Position numbers and translations under genes: made by a program. Below, one piece after another: positions 1 through 12,516 of a DNA stretch of 64,000 nucleotides. A model generated the notes under the pieces. The model was not told the origin of the DNA. It was given only the letters and a program-made list of their open reading frames with translations, and ran no database searches. Positions within the stretch are counted from its first letter, which is position 1, and each line of letters starts with the position of its first letter. The stretch comes from Eleusine coracana subsp. coracana (lineage: Eukaryota; Streptophyta; Magnoliopsida; Poales; Poaceae): contig CM064430.1 of NCBI GenBank assembly GCA_032690845.1, positions 4,016,949 through 4,080,948 on the forward strand, written 5' to 3'.

Positions 1-2870
1 CATAGGCTGTATCAATATACTCTATTTCTATCCAGAAATAAATGCTCTTTTATCCAGAAGAAAGTTGGCGTGCATGAAATTTGGAAATATTCTGGCCAGT
101 GGCCAGCAACAAGAAAGTGAGATGTGAGGAAGAAGCTTCGCCTCCCAATACGTGAGGACAAGAAAGGCTTAAATTTCTGAAACGGCAATGGCTTGCACGG
201 AAACAAGATACATATCCGTCATGCAAGAGTGTACCATGCAAGAGATACATATGGATCGAGAGGCGGTTCCACGGGCACGTGGCCAGTTCAGATTGGTCCG
301 TACACGCCATGTTTATAAAAACACACTGACACTTCATTTCATTTGTGTGCGGAGCCCCGGGATGCCCATCCGGTCATTCCAGAAAAAGTCCAAGCGTTGA
401 TTTGATTTTCTTGGATGAAGAAAAGAAGGCTTCGACACTCGCGGTCTTTTGTTGGGCTATCGCTCCACGTTCCCTCACATGCGCCTTGTCTTCTGTTTTT
501 TCAAGTAAGCGTATTCAACGTTTGTTGCTCCGTACTTACATTTTGCCCTTCCTTCATGGCATTGACTTTGAGAATCGATGTGTCCACGATGACCACTGTA
601 TGAAGCTATTCATAAAATTCAACACGATCTAGCCTTCTCTTTTCTAAAATTGCTCGATCATATCTCTATGAGTATTTAGAGTGAAATATTTGAAAATATA
701 ATATTTTTTTAGAAAACTATATATAGTGGGGAAGCTCCTCGCCTAAATTAACTCAATTGCAAAACAGTTTTACAATTTGCCGCGATCGAGAGAACCGAGA
801 AAGGAGAAATAAAAACCCCACTTCTATCTAAAATATTTAGATATATCTTATCAGTGTCCAACGTGTACGTCACTCAACGGCTGCGCTTGCTGCCAGTCTC
901 CTCGTGCTTCAAGGTCATGTTTTTAGGCCTCTTCTTTTGCATGTGGATCCTAAATCTGAATCTGCTATCAGGGCAGGACATGCTGGACATGCAAGAGAGG
1001 GATAACCCAAAGAGAGAGATGCGCACCTTGGTGGTTTATTATTTAGTTAGTTTGTTAAGTACGCCCTTAATTGTTAATTAAGCGTAACTAGAGCCCTATG
1101 GCCTAAGACTATGCACATGCATGCTATGCGTAAAACAGCCAAATTAAGGGGCTTCAAGTAACGATAAGTTCAGAGCTAGCTACTCTCCATCTGAAATGCA
1201 CATGACACACCCACCGTATATGCATGTATGTGTGCAGCTCACTGTCAAATAAACACGCACACAAGCATGCATGTTACATTCGATAGGACGTAACCTATCA
1301 ATGAAGGCCCGTTAACCTTAGTTCAGATCGTTGAATACAGCATAGTACAGTATTGTATAGCTAATTAGCTACTCTAACAGCTATACCAAGTTGATTTGAA
1401 GCAACTTCTTGTTTCAAGAACAATGTGCCTACCTATTAGTAAACTATAAGTTGAGCGTACCAACATTAGCTTTTACTCTATTCTTAAAACTATGATGTGG
1501 TGAATGCCTTCGCTTTCTTCCAACAAGGCCCAAGTCCAAACAAATATATTATTAGGATGTTGTAGGCTACAGAAAAGGTCCTTTCATCCATCTTCAAATT
1601 ACGATGTGCATGTAATTATCATCATGAAAAATGTTGCACCAGATAAGTTGGATTTCTGACATCGAGAAAAATTTGAACTCAATTTACAAGGTAGAGGGCG
1701 CTTTCATGAAAAAGCACAAAATTTATTTATTTGACGGTGAAGAAAAAAAGCACAAACTTAAACCTCAATAAAGCACTATTGACGGTGCAATCGAGCAAGC
1801 AGCTTTTGTTGTGGCAGTTGTTGGCTTGCTGCCGTGGGCATATTCCAAAGGAACGGGAGGAGAATCCGATTAGCCCACGGCTTCCTCGATAAAGACAGCA
1901 CCGATTAAAAACTCGAACAAATTTGTGAAAACGGGAAAGGAAAAAAAGGTAAAAGAAATGGTAAGAAATAACGCGAAGAACTGTTGGTTGCGCAAGCTGA
2001 TGCAAGCGAATGATCAAGGGCCACTAAAATGATTGCCTCGTGGGAGCCACATGCTTCGGAAATATTTTACAAATTGGGAGCACCGAGCAAAGACTGATCG
2101 GCAGCCACATAAGTTCAGTGAGGAGGAGACTGGGACCCGGAGCATCTCTTTATTTGCTTTGCGTCATGCCGGTCAGATGCCAAAGTACAAAACGAAGTTA
2201 TTCCTGTGTCATCCGCAGACTCCAAGTACATATCCAGAAGGATCGCCAACTGAAACATGGATATTCTTCTAGAACAGCTGTTGATTTTAACACTAAACCA
2301 CACCCACCCCGTACATAGGTCCTCAAATTGCCTCTCTTATTACCTAGAGTAATTCCTAAGAACGCAGAATGACGACAGTTAAAAGGGGAAGGAAAACTAA
2401 TAAGTAATTTGTGGGCTTCACGAGACCAAGGACAAGTGAACGTGCAACCGTAATCCATGAAAAATCATACGCTCGACCCAGCGGGGAGTATAAAGAGGCG
2501 AAAGACATTGTATGCACAGGAAAAAAAGATTGAACGAGAGAAGTATTTATTTTTGCAGTGCAAGCTGCCGGTCAACAGTATCCGTTCCTGTCTTGTTCTT
2601 ACTGCTCTGTTTCGTATTGGCTCCACGGTCGCAGCAGCCGTACATCTTAAAAAAAAAAAAACTAAACTTGCCGGGATAAGATCGCCCTAACGGTATTGCA
2701 TTAAGAAGAGAAGACCTTCTCACGTAGGTCTAGAATTTCTCAAACGTCTCTTCCCCTTGACATGGTGACCCCTTTTTTTGGCCTGTGTGAGAGTTTTATA
2801 ATGCAACAGCCTTTAAATCAGGAATAAAGCCCGCACCGATTGGCTCCAGACAGGGTCTTACACATACTTT
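1..2870. other. Intergenic DNA, no gene recognised
   Basis: I see no convincing exon here. The open frames are short, overlap on both strands and lack recognisable domains. The sequence is moderately AT-rich with scattered A/T runs, such as the A run near 2650. Distal regulatory sequence or old transposon remnants cannot be excluded. Confidence 0.5.
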
Positions 2871-2875
2871 GGTTT

Positions 2876-3000
2876 AGAGGAGAGATGAGGGAATTTTTTT
2901 AACCTAGTCCAAAAAATTCGCTTCCAACAGGAATCAAACCCAAAACCTAGTAAATGCTACTAAGTCACCTTACCACTATGATAAAGACCCGTTCACGCCG
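2876..3000 (-). mobile_element. tRNA-derived SINE-like unit (Au-SINE-like)
   Basis: Read on the minus strand, the segment has a box-A-like block (ATAGTGGTAAGGTGA) and, about 35 nt later, a box-B-like block (GGTTTGATTCC). A short tail ending in TTCCCTCATC follows. This spacing is that of an RNA polymerase III promoter in a tRNA-derived SINE, and the layout recalls grass Au-type SINEs. No clear target-site duplication was found, so the boundaries are approximate. It is too degenerate to be a functional tRNA. Confidence 0.45.
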
Positions 3001-3598
3001 TACATCTTCACCCGTCAGCGTGAGGTTTTGTTCACCACCCAAGGTCGGAGATGTTTAGAGTCAACTGACCTGATGACCCCCTACAGAGATCTAATAATCC
3101 CTAGTAAAACAGTGCATCAGTAACGTTCACAACAAAGCTGACCCTGATGATCTCGTATCCTGGCTTTGCCCGAACAGGATAATACTTTCATTTAACATCG
3201 CTTAGATAGAAATACAATGAACCTATGTTTCTGTTTACTTGCATATCAATGTGGCGTGCCTAAAACTTAATAGAATGAAGCCGTTAGTTGCCGGATCCTA
3301 GTTAAATTGCACCAAATTAAGTATGACTAGCGTTTGAACCCTTACATGCCAAATGTGTAGTAAAATTTTATGGCAAAGGTTTGTCTTCCAGCCAAAACAT
3401 CACAGTGATTCCGATGACCCCCTTGGTGTTGTCATGACAATAGTATCTCCCACCTAAATGCACGTCCTTGTCCACTGACGTCTCTCCCACTGCTTACCAA
3501 AGCCTGAAATGGAAAACAAAGAGATGTCTACAAACCTCAACTTTCTAAACAGAGTATTTATAAACACCACATTGAAGGCTATTACTGACAGTCACCTC

Positions 3599-6500
3599 CT
3601 ATTGCGTAGATGCTGATAATGGAGAGGAAGTATCATCCAGATGCAATGTGACGAAGTACAAGGCATACAGGCCAAGGAGTGTGAAGCACAAGAAAGCAAG
3701 CCGGGCAGCATGGTGGCTAAGAGTGTTCTGTCCTCTAAATCTCTCAAATATTCTGAAGGACAAAACAACACTCCCCAATCCCCATACAACAGCAAATGCG
3801 ACAACAATGTATTTCAGGTAGACAAGTGGGAACAGAGTGCACATATGAACAAGGAATGTCAACCCACTGACAACAGCAATCACCCAGACAATCAGACTCA
3901 GGTCCCAAGCATCATAATTCTGCAAGAATAGATATCTGTTAATACCCAATGCAGATGAAAGAGGTTTTGCATATTACGGAATGCCATATTTAGGTTTATG
4001 TCCAGGATCAATGCAGCATTTTATTTGTGTTTTCATTCTTATAGCAAATCCATTTGTAACTAAGGTTTATCGCATTGATTCATATGATCAACAAACTATT
4101 GGTGTTTAGATCGCTATAAAATGTTCAAGCAGGAAAAAGCCTAGCAACATATTGGATCAGGTTTGGCACCATCAACATGCCCTTGAGGAGGGACCTTTAT
4201 ATTTTCCCAATAAATTTACAGAGCGCTACTGATTCAATTTTTTTTCTCAGGCTGAAACAGGTATGGTTGAGGCCGCAAAATTGCGTCCTCCCACTTTTCA
4301 GACTTTGTTGCATGAAGCAGTCTTATTAATCACAATATTGGAGATCCCCTTCTGGCACTAGCGACCAAAAGCCCAAAACCTTCTCAATTAGACAAAATAA
4401 TTACTTGTGAACAATCACTGATTTTGGGGCAATGCTCACAATCACAATGGTGTGAATGTACTAATCAGGAACTTTTTATCTAATCTCTTTGTAACAGAAT
4501 AATATGGTTTCTAACTGCAACATCATGAGTTTTCTTTATCTTTTGTTTGTTATACTAAATTATCTCTGTTGTAAGCTGATTTTATACAAAAAAAATTGTG
4601 TTAACTAGTACAAAGAAAGTATGTAACCTCAGGACTTGGTTAATTTTCGTTTCAAGAAGTCAAATTTATCTTATTATGTTTGTGCTCGGGCTGCAAAAGT
4701 AAAGGTTTTTGTAGTTGCTCCTCCTACATAGCGAAGGAACTTCAGTGCTGTTGGAAATAATAGCAGTTTAGTGATGATATATCTAATTCCAGTAGATAGA
4801 AATACTAGATATATTACACGTAATCTAGGCATACAAACCAACAAGTAAGCCCCTATCACAATTACATGTATTATTAAATTATGAGATATAAACAAAGAAC
4901 AGATGCTAATCATAGCGAGTAGCAACCACCTAAGAACAACGCCTAGATCACTCGATCTAATCATCAAGAGAGGTAAGAAGATGTCTTACAGGAAAGCGCT
5001 CCGACGATGGTTGTCGTAGAGTCTAATCCGTCGATGAAGAAGGCAATATAAGTGTAGACGATCGGTCGATGAAGAGGGTGCGGATCAGATCATCAACAAG
5101 CAGTTGTGACAGCACTTACCAAAAACCTGATACGTCCCCTACCCCGTGCAAGGACACGAGGAGACGTAGGCTTTGGAGACCTGCTCTCCCGACACCAATA
5201 TCACGTCAGCGGCGGGATGGGGAAGACTATGCGACAACACAGTAGAGAATGGCGAGAGACAAAAATTCGTGTATAGGGAGAGGTGACGTCTCGCCATATA
5301 TATATATATATACACAACGATAACACACTTATGGTAATTAATCAATAATTAAGCAAGCGCATTAATTACCATTAAGAGAGATTAATTACTTACCATATTT
5401 GGTCAGTATAATTATCTCTTGCATAACAAAAAATTTGAGGAGCAAAAGGAAGCTGCGATCCCGCACACGCAAGGCTCGAATTTTGCCGGATCATTCACGC
5501 GCATATCGTGCGCCTGCGCCCCACCCCGCCCCGCCCGGCCCGAGCGTGGCGTGGCGAGGCGAGGCGAGCGAGCACGCGCGTGTGTTCTTTCTCTTCTCTC
5601 CTACTATCTCAACTAGGTGGAAACAAGTCAAGTATATAAGTTGTTCTTCTCCTCCCTAGACTAGCAGTATGGGACTAAAGTCCCCCACTATGTCATGCAT
5701 GTGCACATGAGTCTTTGGGATTTATTGGAATTATTAATTCGGGCCAAAGCCCAAAACTTCTAACAATCCCCCACCAGATCCCAGAGGCTCATGTCGTTTT
5801 TTCCTTCATACCAAGTTACTGTTGATATACTAGCTTTTCAGTAGAGACCGATAAAGGTTGAACATCCACCTAGAGCTACAAGCTACACTCATCCACAACT
5901 GTGCAATGAACTATGCCTTGAATTGACAGTTTGGTGTGAACAAGTTTTACTTGTAGTCTTGACTAATACTTGGCTGCCAAAAGTTTGCCCCACGGGTGGA
6001 GCATATAAGTCGTACTACTGTCTTACTTCATGAGCTTGTTAAAGAATTCTCAATTCTTATAGACCGTGACTAACGATCAAACTCACATAGGTGTGTTCTT
6101 GTAAGAATACTCTGTAGGGCAGTATCTTGCTCATGAAAGAGCCTCAGAACACATTAAGACAAAGTCATCCTTCCTTACAGATATGAGAGTACTGCATCTC
6201 TAACGGAGTGGGTTAAGTATATTGATTGTACTCTCCAGTTAACTAATAGCTTGTTCTTCCCAGGTCCGAATTCACGGGATCTCCGATCACATAAATTGGA
6301 TTGCTACTATAGTGTAACTCATGTGGGTCTCAATCCCATCTCCTTCGATGCATTATCTATCACAATACGTGATAATCCCTTAGTAAAGGGATCTGCCAGG
6401 TTTTTAGCTGTTTCAATGTATTCCACAGTTATGACTCCAGAGCTCCTTTGTTTCCTGGCAGACTTCAATCTGCGTTTCACATGTTTGCTAGACTTCATAT

Positions 6501-9500
6501 TATCGTGACTGCTAGTCACCTTCCTGATAACTGTTTGATTATCACAGTTCATAAGAATAGCAGGGATTGGTTTTTCAACCATCGACAAGTCCATTAAAAG
6601 TTTTCTCAACCATTCTGCCTCAGTGGCAGCTGTTTCCAAAGCAGTGAGCTCTGCCTCCATGGTTGACTTAGTCAAAATTGTTTGTTTACACGATCTCCAT
6701 GAGACAATACCGCCACCAAGCGTGAATAGGTATCCACTAGTGGCCTTCAGCTCATCAGCATCTGTTATCCAGTTTGAATCACTATATCCTTCAAACACAC
6801 CAGGGTACCCTGAATAGTGAATTCCATAACTCATTGTGCCTTTAAGATAGCGCATGACTCGATCAATACCACGCCAATGATCATCTCCCAGATTAGAATT
6901 AAACCGGCTCAATTTGCTAACAACAAATGAGATGTCAGGGCGGGTTGCACTAGCTAGGTACATCAGTGAGCCAACAATTTAAGAGTATCATAGTTGATCC
7001 TTTCCTAGTCCTTTATTCTTTCGAAGTATTAGACTAGTATCATACGGGGTTTGAGAAGGTTTGCTTTCTAAGTAGCCGAAATGACTCAACACCTTCTCAA
7101 CATAATGAGATTGCATAAGTGTAATCCCATTCTCACCCTTCTTAAGTTTAATGTTAAGGATCACACCCGCTTCTCCCAAATCTTTTATGTCAAAATTTTG
7201 GGATAAGAATGATTTTATATCATTTATCTCATCGATGCTAGTCCCAAAAATTAGTATGTCATCGACATACAAACACAGTATAACTCCTTTACCCCCACCA
7301 TATCGGTAGTACACGCAGGTGTCAGCCTGGTGCTTGCTTTAGGCCATACAAAGACTTAATTAACCTACACACCTTGCCCTCTTGTTCAGGTACTATAAAT
7401 CCATCTGGCTGATCTATATAGATTTCCTCATCCAACTCTCTATTAAGAAAAGCTGTCTTCACATCCATCTGATGGACTAGAAAACCATGTGAGACAGCCA
7501 ATGATAGTAATACCCAGATGGTGGTTAATCTGGCAACGGGTGAGTAGGTATCAAAATAATCATTGCCTTCTTTTTGCGTATATTCCTTAGCTACAAGTCT
7601 TGCCTTGTACTTTTCAATGGGACCATTAGGCCTGAGCTTTTTCTTGAATACCCACTTGCAACCAACTGGTTTGTAGCTAACTGGTCGATCAGTTACTTCC
7701 CATGTTTCATTGGAGATGATAGAGTCCATTTCACTAAGAACTGCATCCTTCCAGTATTCTGTATCAGGCAATGCATACGCCTCCGAGATGGATATGGGAG
7801 TATCATCAACAAGGTACACAGTGAAGTCATCACCAAAGGATTTTGCAACCCTTTGTCTCTTGCTCCTTCGAGGAGCTACTTCACTATCGTCCTCATCGCT
7901 CTCATGTGGATGTTCAAGTAGAGTTGAAGGTTCTGGAGTTAAATTAGTAGAAGAACCAGGTACAGAGTATGTATCTTTCATAGGAAAAATATTCTCAAAG
8001 AAAGTTACATCATGAGACTCTAAAAGTGAATCAACTAAGACATCAGGCGCTTCAGACCTTATCACCAAAAATTTATATGCTGTGCTGTGGTACGCATATC
8101 CTAGAAAAACACAATCAACCATCTTAGGTCTAAGTTTACGTTTCTTATTTATTGGTATGCTAACCATGGCCAAACAGCCCCATGTACACAAATATGAGAG
8201 TGAGGGTTTTCTTCCTTTCCATCCTTCATACAGAGTGATATCACTTTTTTAGTGCAAACTCTATCCAGAACATGACATGCTGTCAAAACGGCCTCCCCCC
8301 ACCATGCTTTAGATAAACCGGATGTTCCTAACATGGCATTTACCAGGTCTATCAATGTCCAGTTCTTCCTTTCAGCAACACCATTCGATTGTGGTGAGTA
8401 GGGAGGTGTTCGTTTATGAATAATTTCATTCTCTATACAGAAAAGATCAAAGTCATTGGAAAAATACTCTCCTCCACGATCAGACCTAACACGTTTTATT
8501 TTTCTTTCTAGTTGATTTTCTACCTCAGCCTTGTAGGTCTTAAAACATTCAAATGCCTCATCCTTAGTTTTTAGTAGAAACACATACCTAGTTGCATCGT
8601 CGATTAATGTCATAAAGTATATTTTCCCTCCTTTTGTCAACACACCATTCATCTCACATAGATCGGAATGTATGAGTTCTAACAGTGTCGAGTTTCTCTC
8701 GTCTATAGCTTTGTGAGGCTTACGAGGTTGCTTTGCTTGCACACAAGCTTGGCATTTAGAACCTTTGACAACAGAGAACTTAGGAATTAAACTCATACTG
8801 GATAGTCGATTCATACAACCAAAATTTATGTGACACAAACGAGAATGCCAAACATTAGCCTCAGAATTGTTTGAATCACATACATGGTTCACAACCTTGT
8901 TACAAAAATCAGAAAGGGAGAAGCGGAACAAGCCTTCGCTATCATAGCCTTTGCCAATGAATTGGCCGAACCTTGAAATGACTACTTTATTTGACTCAAA
9001 GACCAGCTTGAATCCATCTCGACAGAGGAGGGATCCCCTAACGAGGTTCTTATTTATTGAGGGGGCATGCTGCATGTTCTTCAGCCGCACGATCTTTCCC
9101 GAAGTGAACTTCAGATCGACCGAACCAACACCAAGAATAGTAGCATGTGAGCCGTTCCCCATCATGATGGATGAACCTCGTGCGACCTGGTAAGAAGAAA
9201 ACATAGAGATATCAGTACAAACATGAATATTGGCTCCTGTATCTATCCATCAATCATTAGATTGATATACAGAAAATATACTAGGTAGATTACCATACCC
9301 AGATGCTCCACCGGAGTCACCAATAGTCACGTTGGCCGCCTTCTGCCCTTGCTGGATTTTCTTGCCTTTGCGGTTGCGACACTTCTTGGCAAAATGCTCA
9401 TTTTCGCCACACACAAAGCAGACAATCTCATCCATAGTCATCTTCTTCTTCTTGAATTGAGTATTCTGAATAGTCTTTCCTTTTCCCTTCTGGTTCTTCT

Positions 9501-11772
9501 TTCTAGCGTGCTGCATCACATTGGCGCTAGACTGACCTTCGGGTGCTCTCGGAGGCGCATCTTTTGCCCGAGCCTTCTTTTCAACATCAAGACCCACCAA
9601 CAAATCCTCAACGGAGATGTTTTGTCTTTTATGTTTAAGAGATATGGCATAGCTCCTCCAAGATGAAGGTAACTTGGCAATAATATCCCCAGCCACAAAC
9701 TTGTCTGGCAATTTGCAACCAAGCTGATCGAGCTCCCTTACGATGAGTTGAAGTTCATGGGCCTGCTCGACTATAGAACGGTTATCAGCCATTCTGAAGT
9801 CGTGGTACTACTCTATTACATACAACTCACGCCCAACATCCGAGGCCGAAAACTTGTGTTCAAGTGCCTCCCAAAGTTCAGCAGCACTCTTGATATGCAT
9901 ATACACATCGCACAGCTGGTCAGAGAGAACGCTAAGGACGCATCCGACAAAAATCATCATGGCCGCAGAGAACTCCTGCATCTCTTTCTCGGAACCGAGA
10001 GGTAATGCGGGAGGGTTCCCCACGACCCAAAACACGCCCATAGCCGAGAGCCACAACTGGACTCTCGTCTGCCATCTCTTGAAGTTCACTCCAGTGAACT
10101 TCTCAGGTTTCATAGCATCAGCAAAACTAGCCATCACTAAACGCCTATCAAGTTTTTGGAATGTTGGAAATAATAGCAATTTAGTGATGATATATCTAAT
10201 TCTAGTAGATAGAAATACTAGATATACTATACGTAATCTAGGCATGCAAACCAACAAGTAAGCCCCTATCATAATTACGTGTACTATTAAATCATGAGAC
10301 ATAAACAAAGAACAGATGCTAATCATAGCGAGTAGCAACCATCTAGGAACAACACCTAGATCACTCGATCTAATCATCAAGAGAGGTAAGAAGATGTCTT
10401 ACAGGGAAGCGCTCTGGCGATGGTTGTAGTAGAGTCTGGTCCGTCGATAAAGAAGGCGATGCAGGTGTAGACGATCGATCGATGAAGAGGGTGCGGATCA
10501 GATCACCAGCGAGCAGTCGCAACAGCGTTTCTCAAAGACCTGATACGTCCCCTACCCCGTGCAAGGACACGAGGAGACGTAGGCTTCGAAGACCTGCTCT
10601 CCCGGCACCGATAGCACGTCAGCGGCGGGATGAGGAAGACTATGCGGCAGCACAGTAGAGATGGCGAGAGGCAAAAATTCGTGTATAGGGAGTGGCGACG
10701 TCTCGCCATATATATATACACAGCGATTGCACACTTATGATAATTAATTAGTAATTAAGCAAGCGCATTAATCACCATTAAAAGAGATTAATTGCTTACC
10801 ATATTTGGTCAGCGTAATTATCTCTTGCATAACAAAAAATCTGAGTAGCAAAAGGAAGCTGCGATCCCACATACGCAAGGCTCGGATTTTACCGGACCAT
10901 TCACGCGCATGTCGTGCGCCCGTGCCCCGCCCCGCCCGGCCCAGCGTGGCGAGGCGAGGCGAGCGAGCGTGCGCGTGTGTTCTTCCTCTTCTCTCCTACT
11001 AGCTCAACTAGGTGGAAACAACTCAAGTATATAAGTTGTTCTTTTCCTCCCTAGACTAGCAGTATGGGACTAAAGTCCCCTACCATGTCATGCATGTGCA
11101 CATGGGCCTTTAGAATTTATTGGAATTATTAATTTGGGGCAAAGCCCAAAACTTCTAACAAGTGCTATCTCCCATATTTTCACAAGATAATTTCTTTTTT
11201 CTTCTTATTAATAGAAGTCAGTTTACCTTGTTCTTCTTGTGGTCAGATTGCGCAAGCTTTTGCAATTGCTCCCTCTGCATGGCAGCGACTTTGTTCAATG
11301 CTTCCTCCTGGATGTCCAAGTCGCGTTTTTGGCGATAAATTTCCTCAGTCTGGCGTTGTAGGTCGGCTTCCAGTCGATCCCATCTGGCTCGATCCTTCTT
11401 CCTCCGTTTCTCAATTTCCCTTGCTTCCAGCACGAGCTGCGCCTTCTCCTCCTCCAATTTGGCGTAACGCTCGTCGAGATATTGCTCAAACCGTCTTTTC
11501 CTATTGATACTATCCGCCAACCCCGCGCAATCCGCTAGACACTCTTCGAACTGCCGCTTCTTCTGCTCCAACCTTTCCTCCTCTTTTGTTAAATAGTTGT
11601 CCCAAACTTCCAGGCTCGGGCATCCCCCAAACCTCGCCTCCATACCGAGGTCGACTAGAAGAGGATTCCGAGGGGGAGATGGAGGGGCGTCTACGCTCGC
11701 GTCTGGACCGAGATCTTCCAAAGCGGGGAGGCCGACAAGTGGTTTGGCCTCCTCCGCGCCGCCGCTGTCCAT
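3599..11772 (-). CDS. Coiled-coil / multi-pass membrane protein, gene 1 (two exons, copia element in intron)
   Basis: This is a two-exon gene. Exon 1 is 11772..11227 (182 codons from the first ATG) and ends at an AAG|GTAAAC donor. Exon 2 is 3919..3599 and begins after TTCTTGCAG. Both junctions are phase 0, giving 288 aa. Residues about 60-175 are a charged heptad-like coiled coil rich in E, K, R and Q. Residues about 190-280 carry three or four hydrophobic segments (LIVWVIAVVSGLTFLV, YIVVAFAVVWGLGSVVL, LAFLCFTLLGLYALYFV), followed by a short polar tail. I do not recognise the family and assign no function; a membrane-anchored coiled-coil protein is the structural inference. Gene 2 just upstream shares the exon phase, coiled coil and membrane exon, so the pair is a tandem duplication. 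The 7.3-kb intron is mostly copia copy A; without it the intron is about 0.9 kb. Both exons are open. Confidence 0.7.
4001..4743. other. Intron of gene 1 between exon 2 and copia copy A
   Basis: This is AT-rich intronic sequence on the 3' side of the inserted element. I see no exon or separate gene. It ends at the AGTGC target-site copy at 4744-4748. Confidence 0.6.
4749..5765 (-). repeat. 3' LTR of copia copy A
   Basis: This 1,017-bp repeat matches 10162-11160 with scattered transitions. It is TG...CA bounded and preceded by the AGTGC target copy. A TATA-like AT alternation near 5299-5313 and a GC-rich stretch near 5515-5580 recur in the other LTR. The minus-strand TATATATATATA is the likely LTR promoter core. 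Confidence 0.92.
6319..10134 (-). pseudogene. Degenerate gag-pol of copia copy A
   Basis: Gag starts at a MASFADAM methionine (10134), with the gag core then a CCHC knuckle (CFVCGENEHFAKKC) near 9415. Protease has DTGAN near 9240. Integrase (GAG-pre-integrase, HSDLCEMNG..., DRGGEYF) spans 9204-8149. Reverse transcriptase follows with YVDD near 7265, and RNase H ends at 6319. Breaks are a stop replacing a conserved Gln in gag near 9808, a stop replacing Trp just before the protease motif near 9250, a frameshift around 8150-8190, and a deletion of roughly 60 nt with a frameshift after the LYGLKQAP motif near 7320. Another break lies between 6988 and 6963. The polyprotein cannot be made, so the copy could move only if supplied in trans. 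Confidence 0.88.
10162..11160 (-). repeat. 5' LTR of copia copy A
   Basis: This is the right-hand LTR, 5' for this minus-strand element, followed by the AGTGC target copy at 11161-11165. On the minus strand a good splice donor (CCT|GTAAGA, intron starting at 10402) lies in the LTR. A matching acceptor (CGTTTAG at 10137) lies two bases before the gag ATG. Confidence 0.92.
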
Positions 11773-12005
11773 CGGCCACGATGGGGTGGTGAATCGAGGC
11801 AGGGAAGGAAACCGAGAGGCTGGTGATGAGGGACGATGGAGAGATTGGAGATCGATCAATCTAGGGCACCTTGCCTTCGGGACTGGGGCCTCCTTTTTTT
11901 TAGAGAAGCCTTCTTTCCTACACGGCACCTGTGTGCCCTATGGCCAAGCAGGCCCGCATGGTGCTCTCGGCCCAAGGCCGCGCGCGCCAATTTGTTTTTT
12001 TTTTC

Positions 12006-12136
12006 CTGCTCCACCTCCTCGATGAAACGGTCGTCATGTTCCTTCAGATCCGCCAATTCGTATCCCACATTTCCTGCTCGTGCTTCTCAGCTCCTCCGCG
12101 GCTCCGCCACGATACATCGATTTTCGTGGCGGCGTT
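12006..12136 (-). pseudogene. Truncated third copy of the coiled-coil gene exon 1
   Basis: On the minus strand this segment encodes ELADLKEHDDRFIEEVEQE, closely matching the ALADLKEHDDRFQVKFEE region of gene 2 at about 13250-13310. The flanking DNA upstream also matches, up to the shared cgtggcggcg motif. The similarity stops abruptly, and neither the rest of the coiled coil nor a membrane exon follows. It lies between genes 1 and 2, so it is probably the remnant of an additional tandem duplication or unequal exchange. Confidence 0.65.
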
Positions 12137-12516
12137 GCTTGCAGGAGCGTGTTACTATTCAGCTTGAGACTCAATCGAGCAGCCAAAACCATTATTATGA
12201 CATCGATGACATCCTTAACTGCCATATTGGATTAATCAACCAAACGTTAAAATCTATAGCAAAAGACTTTAATTTTCGATTACAGACGGCTAAACACAGG
12301 AAAGTAGCAACAAGGAAAACATCAAACTAGCAGAGCCCCGTGGAGGAAGAAAAAAAAACGATATCTCTTTGCCTACGGATTAACTGATGTCTCTACCCTT
12401 GCTTTGTGAAAGCCTGCATTTGGAAACTCAAAACATGTAAACAAACCTCTATTTTGAAAATATAGAATATTCACAAAATAATTAAAACTGAAAGGCATTT
12501 ACCTTACAGTCGTCTC

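Larger units (their letters stand above)
4749..11160 (-). mobile_element. Ty1/copia LTR retrotransposon, copy A
   Basis: This is a complete-length element of about 6.4 kb on the minus strand. The LTRs (4749-5765 and 10162-11160) begin TGTTGGAAATAATAGCA and end CTTCTAACA. A 5-bp target-site duplication, AGTGC, lies at 4744-4748 and 11161-11165. The polypurine tract (TGGTGGGGGAT on the minus strand) abuts the left LTR. The internal order is gag, protease, integrase, reverse transcriptase, RNase H, which is copia order. Over roughly the first 265 bp of the LTRs I count about 17 mismatches, 16 of them transitions, so the insertion is not recent. It lies in the intron of coiled-coil gene 1, sense to that gene and about 60 nt inside the 5' splice site. 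Confidence 0.93.

Noticed and set aside
2876..3000. Functional tRNA gene
   Set aside because: Box-A- and box-B-like motifs are present, but there is no acceptor stem or cloverleaf; a SINE remnant fits better.
4674..4967. Separate small membrane-protein gene suggested by a hydrophobic minus-strand frame
   Set aside because: It is LTR sequence of copia copy A and recurs in the other LTR in front of gag.
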